Assembly: GCF_009905375.1 (NCBI RefSeq)
Contig: NC_133653.1
Location: forward strand, 81,108,911-81,172,910
Length of the DNA stretch: 64,000 bases
DNA from: Apium graveolens
Lineage: Eukaryota; Streptophyta; Magnoliopsida; Apiales; Apiaceae
Direction of reading: 5' to 3'
Shown here: one piece after another, positions 56,101 to 64,000 of the stretch
How the letters are laid out: each line of letters opens with the position of its first letter
Position numbering within the stretch: the stretch's first letter is position 1
Notes under the pieces: generated by a model
Databases searched by the model: none
Seen by the model: only the letters and a program-made list of their open reading frames with translations
Told to the model about the DNA's origin: nothing
Program-made: the position numbers and the translations under genes

Positions 56101-58528
56101 CAGCATTCTTAAGGTCAGAAGTACCAAGAGATTCAAATGGTATGTCGAGCTTTCGCTTCCATGGAGAAGCGTTCAGATATTGTAATTGCTCGTTGCTATC
56201 TTCATCATCACTGTCAAATTCCCCCACTAAGGCATTTTCCAATGCATCAGACATTAGCATGTGATCGAGTTCCGAAGTAACCGTAGAATCAATCACATCC
56301 ACTTTTAAGCACTCCTCATCTTCTGTAGGGAATTTCATTGCCTTGAATACGTTGAAGGTCACATCCTGATCTTGGACCCGCATAGTAAGTTCCCCTTTTT
56401 GCACATCTATCAAGGTACGGCCAGTAGCCAAAAAAGGCCTCCCCAAGATTATGGGAATCTTCTTATCTTCCTCAAAATCCAGAATAACAAAATCTGCAGG
56501 AAAGAAGAGCTTATCCACCTTGACGAGCACATCCTCAACTATGCCCCTTGGGTAAGTAATGGAACGGTCAGCCAATTGTAGCGACATGTATGTGGGTTTT
56601 GGATCAGGCAGATCCAGCTTTTTAAAGATCGACAACGGCATCAGATTAATTCTTGCTCCCAAATCACAAAGGCACTTGTCAAAAGTTAGATTGCCAATGG
56701 TGCAAGGAATGGTGAAGCTTCCTGGATCTTTCAGTTTTGGTGGTAACTTTTGCTGCAGAACAGCGCTGCATTCTTCCGTGAGAGCAACGGTTTCAAGGTC
56801 ATCCAGTTTCACCTTCCTTGAAAGAATAGTCTTCATAAACTTCGCATAACTAGGCGTTTGTTCCAGAGCCTCAGCGAAAGGTATATTGATGTGAAGTTTC
56901 TTGAACACCTCCAGAAACTTCCCGAACTGTCTATCCAGCTTTTATTGCTGCAATCTCTTAGGAAAAGGTGGTGGAGGATAGAGTTGTTTCTCCCCTGTAT
57001 TAGCCTCAGGCAGAGTGTGTTCAACAGTAGTCTTCTTTGGTTCCGCCACTTTCTCCTTTTGCTTAGATTCTTCATCTCTAACTTCAGCTTCGACTTCTTT
57101 TGCCTTTTCAGCATCAGCTACTTTTCCAGACCTTAAGGTAATAGCCTTGACTTGCTCTTTAGCTTCCTTCCTGCCTGGTACTTCTGTGTCACTGGGAAGA
57201 GAGCCAGGTTGACGATTGAGCACTGCATTGGCTAATTGACCGATTTGATTTTCCAAGGTCTTGATAGAAACCGCCTGACTCTTGCACAACAGCTTAAGTT
57301 CCTCAAAATCAGCACTAGTAGGTGCAGCTGCACTTCCCTGTTGAGGATATGATTGCCTTGTAGCATACTGTTGTGGTTGCTGGAATCCAGGTGGGTTAAA
57401 CTGTTTACTTACTCCTTGCTGATATGTTGGCTGAATAGCATTCTGATTATTCCCCCAGCTGAAATTTGGATGATTTCTGTTATTAGGATAATAGGTCGCT
57501 GGCACAGGCTGCTATTGTCACTGATAATTATTCACATACTGAACAGATTCGTTGACAAGAGAACACTGATCCGTAGCATGAGAACCTGCACAAAGCTCAC
57601 AAACCATAGCTATTTGATTAACTCCATACGTAGCCAAAGAATCAACCTTTATTGATAGCGCTTGGAGCTAGGCTGCAATAGCGGTGGCTGCATCAACTTC
57701 CAGAATACCTGCTACCTTGCCTGACGTCATCCTCTGAGTTGGGTTTTGATGCTCATTTGCAGCCATCGTCTCGATAAGATTATACGCCTCAGTATAGCTT
57801 TTAGCCCATAAGGCGCCTCCAGCTGCTGCATCGAGCATGGGCCGAGATTGGGCCCCCAAACCATTATAAAAACCAGTGATTACCATCCAATCCGGCATTC
57901 CATGATGTGGACATTTTCTCAACATTTCCTTGTAGCGTTCCCAAGCCTCGCACATAGATTCTGTAGGTTGCTGTGCAAACTGAGTAAGAGCACTCCTCAT
58001 AGCAGCAGTCTTTGCCATTGGATAAAACTTCACCAGAAACTTTTACGCAAGATCTTGCCACATAGTGATGGACCCGGCTGGTTCAGAATGTAACCAGTCT
58101 TTAGCCTTATCCCTCAGTGAGAATGGGAAAAGCCTCAACTTGATAGCCTCATCAGTCACGCCATTATACTTAAAAGTGCTGCAGATCTCGACAAAATTCC
58201 TTATGTGCATGTTGGGGTCTTCAGTTGCCGCTCCTCCAAAAGAAACAGAATTCTGCACCATTTGAATAGGGCCCGGCTTGATCTCAAAGGTGTTAGCTTG
58301 AATAGCCGAATGAAGGATGCTTGACTGAATGTCATCAATTTTAGGCCGAGAAAAATCCATAAGAGCTGGATCAGCTTGAACAATACGATCTCCCATGTTT
58401 ACTGGTTCTTTCTGCTCAGTTCCTGAATCTGAATCCTCAAAATCTAACTTCTCCGAAGTATCAAGAACTTCGTCTTTCTCTTCAGCTGTATCTAAGGTCC
58501 TCTTGCGAGCACGAGAACGAGTTTGCAT
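53162..58528 (-). pseudogene. Athila gag-pol, single frame with five premature stops
   Basis: One frame runs from the ATG at 58528 to the stop at 53162, 1,789 codons with no frameshift. Premature stops are at 58043-58045 (TAA), 57668-57670 (TAG), 57518-57520 (TGA), 57512-57514 (TAG) and 56942-56944 (TAA). All lie in the gag half; the last 1,248 codons are open. Gag has a zinc knuckle CELCAGSHATDQC. Then protease ([14 protein letters not shown]; Ser is usual where Arg stands), reverse transcriptase ([18 protein letters not shown]), RNase H ([16 protein letters not shown]), integrase with [29 protein letters not shown] and QTNGQAE, and a C terminus ending [13 protein letters not shown]. The RT-RH-INT order defines Gypsy. 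Confidence 0.95.
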
Positions 58529-58669
58529 AAACGCTTGCTAAAGTACCTGAAACACAACCGAAAAGAGTAAGTAACTACTATGTCCTAATCACTGAGTCCT
58601 AATGACCAATGATGGTAAGTACATAAACTAAACAAATACGCCGAGTCCCCGGCAGCGGCGCCAAAAACT
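58529..58669 (-). promoter_or_regulatory. Athila leader with tRNA-Asp primer-binding site
   Basis: Between the 5' LTR (element sense) and gag. The primer-binding site is at 58646-58663, about six bases from the LTR. It differs from the plant tRNA-Asp complement at one base (c for t in the middle). Confidence 0.88.
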
Positions 58670-60130
58670 TGTTAGGGCGAAATCACGCACTAATATTCAC
58701 GCAAGTATACGCGTTCGCAAGTAATATAGAATACTTTCTAGTTCGTTCCCTCAGAGACTCAGACTAAGTTATTGTCTAATTAAACTAACTCACCAATGTA
58801 TGATTACTTCTCAATGTTAAGATAATAACACTTAAAATTGTTGATTAAATATTAACTATAATTAACTACTTAATTAACCACTTAACTAACACTTCAATTT
58901 ATCAGTAATAAAATACTCATGAGATCACAACTTCATTATTACTTCCTTCTATAGCCATTGTTATTACCTTTAGCATGTGACAGTGATGACATTAATCGAA
59001 TATCACGAAACTGATAAAAGCCAACTTTCATTGTACTAATACCATTCTACCAAGCATCCACAATTAAGATAGAAGTTGAATAGTCATCAATTATGTTGAG
59101 TTCCTATATGTCTACAGAAATTGACAACACAACGATTTAAGCACAAGTTATCCCTTTTGATTACATAGGGCAAATAAAACTGTTAGAATTACCCACTAAT
59201 CATGCACAACGTACATGAACCTATGCTAGCATGGCAAGTTCTAAATCTCAAGATCCACCGTCGCTTCACAAGAGATTAACACCCTATCTTATATGTTCGC
59301 GACGCACATAAGACGAATACGCACAACCAATACTAGATATCATGCAATCATCACACACTAAAGTATTAAACAATTAACTAAAGAATTCCATAATAAATCC
59401 GTTGCAACCCCATGATCACGATTAGCCCATAATAGAACTTATCGCCATCATGGGTTCATATGAAATCATGATAAACAACACAAGAAAATAATAACTAAAC
59501 TAATTATATTAAAATAGAGTATGTCACAAGAGTAAATAAGTCAAAGCAAGAAAACTAGCATCCAACATTACAACGAAACAAGAATCACAAGAATATATGC
59601 TTCCTCTTCGCTGCAGTGTGCTAAATCGGTCTTCTTCCTTATCTCCTTCGCTTCTTGTAAAACACAATCTAAAACATAATCTCCTTCTTATTCTCTATGA
59701 AAACGTCTCAAATCTACTTATATAATAGTCCCATAAAACTCAGATTACATAGAAGTTGGAAGCCAAACAGAAGTAGAAGTCTAAAATAATTCAGCTTTTT
59801 CCCCGACCCTGCGCGGCCGCTCAGCATTTCTGCGCGGGCGCGAAAGGCTGCTGCGTGGCCGCTCAGCATTGCTGCGCGGGCGCGCAGGACCCTACTGGAA
59901 AAATTCCAGGTTTGCTCCGTTTCTTCGCCGTAATCTGCCTGTTCTTTTCCTCTCTCAATGGTGAACACATGCCAAGGCTTATTCTTGATGATTCCTCCTC
60001 CGAAATGCCACTAATACCCTGAAATGCATAAACACTAGAAAAACGCATCAAATACACAAAATACTTGATTTCAAGACACCAATTTAAGCCATTTTAAGAC
60101 GTTCTAAGTGGTATAAAATGCCACTTATCA
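58670..60130 (-). repeat. 5' LTR of the Athila element
   Basis: 1,461 bp, about 1 percent different from the other LTR by eye. Same GC-rich modules at about 59,808-59,887, here with two base changes (gcgaaagg and gcgtgg) that weaken the dyads. Confidence 0.95.
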
Positions 60131-60135
60131 ATCTC

Positions 60136-61446
60136 TCAAGAAGGATTGCAAGTCTGTTGTACTTTTTAAAATTTTACAAAATTAGACATAGGCTACACAG
60201 TTGGTAAACTGGGTAGATGCACGAGTACAATGGAAATTGGTCACTTGGAAGTGATTGCAATGAGATTTAAGGTGTATGATATGTGCTCGTGAGCTTGGAC
60301 TGCAATACGAAAGATATCTAATTGTACTATGTGAATATAGTATGTAAATTAGATATTTAACTTTAAGAACTTAAAAGTCATTCGAGAATACATTTCACAC
60401 TTAGCAGTCGTGTCATGGAAATCCTAAACTTAGCTCGATTCATGATGGAATACGAGTCTGGTGCATAAAATAAATGCAGTTAAAAGGCTGAGTAGCCACT
60501 TTGTAAGGATATTCCTAAATGACAAGGAAAATGTGTCTTCAATATGCATATATCGTGTAATCAATATGCAAATTGGGATATCACATTATTGTGTATGAAA
60601 TGGTATGTCTCACATCTATGATGAGGACATAATACCATTAAACAACTATTCTCAACAAGAATTATCATGATTGACTATGTAAAGTCAAATGATAATGTTT
60701 GGATCCACTAACCAGATGGTTAAACTGAGCGAATCTGTTTAAGACAAGGGAATCTAGTTAGACCAAGAGATAGTTGTCAAATCATCGAGAGGAATGAGCC
60801 TTGCCTATTGCTTAACGGCGTCATGGTGGACACCCAACCTTGCTGACTGGAGATCCCAAGAACCTGGTTCAATGGGACAACTAAATCATGATGACCAAAT
60901 CACTGTGGGGGTAACCCCTGGCCTATTTCTATGATGATGAAACAGTGAGACCCGTAAGGTATGAGGTTAAGCTTTATGCTTTTAATGATCTTTGACGAAT
61001 ACAAGGATTTCAAGTTTGAATACATAATATTCGGTTGAGTAAACGCGGGTTACTCTATAAGATAAAGATCACCTATGTAAGAGAGAAGTATGGCCGCTTC
61101 AAAGGAGAATTGTGAGGCACAATTCTTTAGAAACTCTTGCAGAACCCATCCGATGTTCCAGGGCCAAAATGGACATAATCATGAGAACTGAATGAGTCAG
61201 GAAATATATAGTGATGAGTATGTCATCGTTTACACAAACGGTCGAATAGTTCAAGGACATCGCGTCATACTGTCTACCAGTAAAGTCGATATACTTATTC
61301 GAGCGAAGGTTCAAGGAGCATTCTCTACCTATCGTATGCTATATCTGACCTCCGGAACTATCACCAAGTCAAGCTCCGCGTCTGTCTGTCTATGTGGTGT
61401 GTATGTGGTGCGTGCTACTGGACCATCAATCTCATTTGTGGGGGAT
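60136..61446 (+). pseudogene. Right interior of the old Copia element, decayed
   Basis: No long ORF. Around 60,695-60,715 aatgataatgtttggatccactaac resembles, with a frame slip, the DN-SDPLTK end of Copia RNase H. The noncoding 3' part includes atggtggacacccaac and a polypurine tract before the LTR. The 92-codon ORF at 61192-61470 crosses into the LTR and is not a gene. Confidence 0.6.
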
Positions 61447-62164
61447 TATTGGACAAACTTAGTATTTTAGACTAAATTGTGAATCATTTTGAGACTCTAT
61501 ATGAGTGAGACACATTATGTGTTAGTGGTGTGTATTTATTGGAACGTATTCTTCTCTTCGAGGGGATTCCAACGCATATTAACATACTCAAAATGAGTAA
61601 AAGGTGAATGAGAACTGATGTTCCAAAGTTTTACCTTTTAATATGAAAAGTGGTTTTGTACCACATCGAGAGTAGCACAAACATATTCCTTAGTTTTTCT
61701 TATAAAACCATGTACCACATTGAAAAGAAAACAAGTCCTTTCAAGCCTCTCTTTATAAATAGAGTCTTAGGGCACCAGTTTTATTAAGTCAAGGAAATAA
61801 GAGTCATCTCTTTCATTTTTGATTTCTTTAGTCTTAAATTTTTTCAATATTCCGGTGATAGTTCTCGGGCTCAGTTCAAGTTCGCTGAGAGTATATTCGA
61901 TCTATCGATTATACTAGTATCTCGTTTTATCCTGGGAAGCAGGTCGCTAAACACGGATGGTGCGGGGAGAAACTGCTTTAAGGAGACAGTTTTCCGGACT
62001 CGAGATTAAATCCAATCTCTGTTTGTTTTCTCAAACCCTTCTCCTAATTTAATTGTTAATTCTTATATGCTTATGTGATTTAAGAATTAGCAATGTTCTT
62101 ATGAATTAGTTATATATTCAATATATATATATAATAATGTCTTTATCGTACAAGATTGATAACA
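61447..62164 (+). repeat. 3' LTR of the old Copia element
   Basis: 718 bp, ending GATAACA, followed by target duplication tactc. Carries the same aaactgctttaag (61970-61982). Confidence 0.9.
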
Positions 62165-63353
62165 TACTCCTTATACAAGTCTCTTTTGAAAAAATTACTT
62201 ATATTAAAAGTATTAGTTTGATGATATTTTTTCAATTATATCCATCATAAATGCATTGTTTCTATAAAATTATAAACTATTTTAGATTCATACTCACATC
62301 TCATTAATTGTTATACAATTTTCAAAAGGGCAGTTTACGACAAATGACCACATATATGATTTGAAAGTTCGAATGGACAATTATTATGGAAAAAATTTCA
62401 ATCAAATGAGACTAGTATTGTGAGATAGAGTGTGAGTATACAATAACACTTGCCAGGAACCTACTAAAATTATTTAGTTTAATCATTTATAAATTAAAAA
62501 ATGAAGAAGATCATCGACCCATATACATAAACACATACTCATTTTTTGGGATGCCGAAGACCACATATATTCTGCAATTAAAATATTATGTAAAATGTAG
62601 TAGAACATATTTTATTTTGCCAATCCTCTTGCATAAACATAACTATTATAATGAAAATTATATATGCAAAATACATGCAATTTATGAGTATAAAATTGCA
62701 TTTCGTTGGTCATTTATGGTTTGGGAAGGAAGGATCGTGGTAGAGGATTGTGACCCATGAGGCATACAAGAGCTTAGGAAGCAATTAAACGTTCTTGATG
62801 CAAGATTAATTGTGTCAGTACGTTATTTTTTGTCCACATGAGTGTTTGGTTCTAAACAAAACATATCGAACTGATATACTTGTTAGGGATTTGTACCGGG
62901 AAAAAAACATCAGCCGTAATTACTATCAATACCAATATATTAACGGAGATGAGGAAAAGAGAGTCATTTTTTATGTCTGTGTTTATGGCGGCCCCGATAT
63001 ATTAACGGAGATGAGGGTTTGTGGAGAGAGTATGCTTTGTGTTTGATTTTGTGCGAAGAGACTGAGACAGAGAGAGCTGTGTTTTCTACTTTACTTTTTG
63101 TTTTAGTTTGTTCGGGCTATCAATTTAACTTTGACCGAGATTATTCCCCAGCTTTTTTCTATTTCAATTTTTTTGCAGGTCTAAGACAACATCAAAAAAG
63201 GTGTTGGTATAGGAAATCTAAGCCAACATGAATACCGAAATTCGGTTATGATGTTGGCATACATCATTTTTTTAAGTTTCAGGTCACATAAGGCAACATT
63301 TGTTTTGGCAACACCATTTTTGGATGTTGGTTAAGACCATTTGTGTGGTAGTG
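62165..63353 (+). other. Resumed GLP 3' flank with GLP relic and small repeat, copy B
   Basis: Aligns with copy A 16739-17894. The GLP C-terminal relic is at about 62,848-62,896 (gtttggttctaaac, gatatacttgtta). The possible CACTA-like right end is at 63353. Copy B keeps about 46 bases near 62,770-62,815 that A lacks. No functional gene. Confidence 0.6.
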
Positions 63354-64000
63354 ATTGGAGAGAATGTTTGTTTCAATAGTGACACATAGTGCTCTAACTT
63401 TGTGTTTTGTTCTTTGCATTTATTACATATGTTTTTGCTGCTGTAATATAAATTTTATAACATATTTGGCACCCTTATGTCCACGCAATGTAATCATCAG
63501 CGAAAAATTGCACACTCTTACTACTATCACAAAGATCTAGATAGTTGAACATGGAATGTAACCACTTAATCTCAAAAAGGATAAATTCTGTCGAGTATAT
63601 ATTTAGATTATGTTAGACCAAGAAGAAAAAGTAAGTTGTTTATTAGTCTTTTGCTAAATAAGAGACACATCTAAGGAGCCAATCACAAATACATAACTGT
63701 TTATTATATATATATATATATATATTCTATGGAGTCCCTTATTTCAGTGGAGTCCTTGAAGTCTATATATGTTCTGCAAATGAAATATAGCTTAAATTAT
63801 TCCGAACGTATTATTTTTCGAATGATATTTTACAAATATCACAATTTTATTGAAAATATTGCAGATGGCATAGACTTTACAAGTCGAACGTTGCAAAATA
63901 TATTATATTATAAAACATGCGTAGTTTGCAGAACATAAATGTTCATGTTGCAGAACATACATTTGTACTTGTAAATATATGAGATTTGCATGATTTTATT
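63354..64000 (+). repeat. Older GLP 3'-flank copy, TA repeat and foldback element, copy B
   Basis: Aligns with copy A 17895-18564. The TA tract (63703-63724) is about half the length of that in A. The foldback element starts at 63726 and is cut by the window end. The short ORFs here recur in copy A and have no known domain. Confidence 0.6.

Larger units (their letters stand above)
48894..60130 (-). mobile_element. Athila-type Ty3/Gypsy retrotransposon, nested in the old Copia element
   Basis: LTRs are 48894-50355 (1,462 bp) and 58670-60130 (1,461 bp), about 1 percent different by eye. In element sense they run TGATAAGTGG to CCCTAACA. The target duplication atctc is perfect (48889-48893 and 60131-60135). 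The primer-binding site at 58646-58663, read on the minus strand, is tggcgccgctgccgggga; it matches the tRNA-Asp 3' end with one mismatch, a primer typical of Athila. The polypurine tract is at 50356-50371. Order in element sense: gag, protease, reverse transcriptase, RNase H, integrase, then an extra ORF in the position of the Athila env-like gene. Gag-pol is one frame with five stops. Confidence 0.96.
44904..62164 (+). mobile_element. Old Ty1/Copia element, decayed, carrying a nested Athila element
   Basis: Two LTRs of 718 bp (44904-45621 and 61447-62164) start TATTGGACAAAC and end GATAACA. By eye I count about 15-20 differences, 2-3 percent. The target duplication is tattc on the left and tactc on the right; the empty site in copy A reads tactc (16739-16743). 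The polypurine tract tgtggggga lies just before the 3' LTR, so the element is on the plus strand. A degraded reverse transcriptase motif (about 48,195-48,260) and an RNase H end-like motif near 60,705 identify it as Copia. Without the Athila insertion it is about 6 kb. Confidence 0.88.
38557..64000 (+). repeat. Segmental duplication, copy B
   Basis: Direct-orientation paralogue of 5280-18564, interrupted by the nested insertion 44904-62164 and cut by the window end. Copy B keeps the intact GLP gene. It also shows the pre-insertion state of the CACTA site (38557) and of the young Copia site (agggt in exon 2, at 44153-44157). Confidence 0.93.

Noticed and set aside
58646..58663. Possible tRNA gene because of the match to tRNA-Asp
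   Set aside because: Only the last 18 bases match, directly beside an LTR, so it is a primer-binding site. No cloverleaf is present.
48894..60130. Endogenous virus, suggested by the ORF in env position
   Set aside because: The ORF has no visible membrane or glycoprotein features, and everything else fits an Athila-type retrotransposon.
61192..61470. 92-aa ORF near the right end of the old Copia element
   Set aside because: It runs across the polypurine tract into the LTR and has no domain.

Overview
The window is plant nuclear DNA, from a flowering plant and most likely a eudicot. It is AT-rich, has GT-AG introns, plant CACTA, Ty1/Copia and Ty3/Gypsy elements, and a two-exon germin-like protein (GLP) gene. 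The species cannot be fixed from the sequence. Almost all the rest is transposable elements inserted into one another; the GLP gene is the only ordinary host gene I can support.

The backbone is a direct segmental duplication. Copy A (about 5,280 to 18,560) and copy B (about 38,557 to 64,000, cut by the window edge) each hold, in order, an LTR-like segment, a decayed CACTA element, the GLP gene, its 3' flank, and a degraded GLP relic with small repeats. The two copies were then hit by different insertions. In A, a CACTA element (1-5,279, left end outside) sits in the LTR-like segment, and a very young Copia element (10,811-15,913) splits the GLP coding sequence. In B the GLP gene is intact (43,581-44,373). 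Its 3' flank carries an old Copia element (44,904-62,164), which in turn holds a younger Athila-type Gypsy element on the minus strand (48,894-60,130). Each copy shows the pre-insertion state of the other's insertion sites.

Between the copies lie a GLP C-terminal relic (20,168-20,261), the left end of a third CACTA-like element (from 20,403), a 7.7 kb Copia element inserted in it (20,579-28,298), and a decayed SIRE-like Copia element without a detectable 3' LTR (29,576 to about 36,905).

The main points for follow-up are: a nearly substitution-free tract around the GLP gene within otherwise a few percent diverged duplicates (gene conversion); three tandem RNA hairpins with covarying stems in the old Copia element, and in the same element a self-complementary 13-mer where a primer-binding site should be; GC-rich dyad modules shared by the Athila LTR and the leader of its extra ORF; a G-quadruplex-prone minisatellite in a Copia leader; oppositely oriented repeat arrays at the two ends of the SIRE-like element; and a CACTA gene whose ten exons all join in frame, with Asn in place of the catalytic Asp in its Ulp1-like domain. 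All alignments and counts were made by eye.
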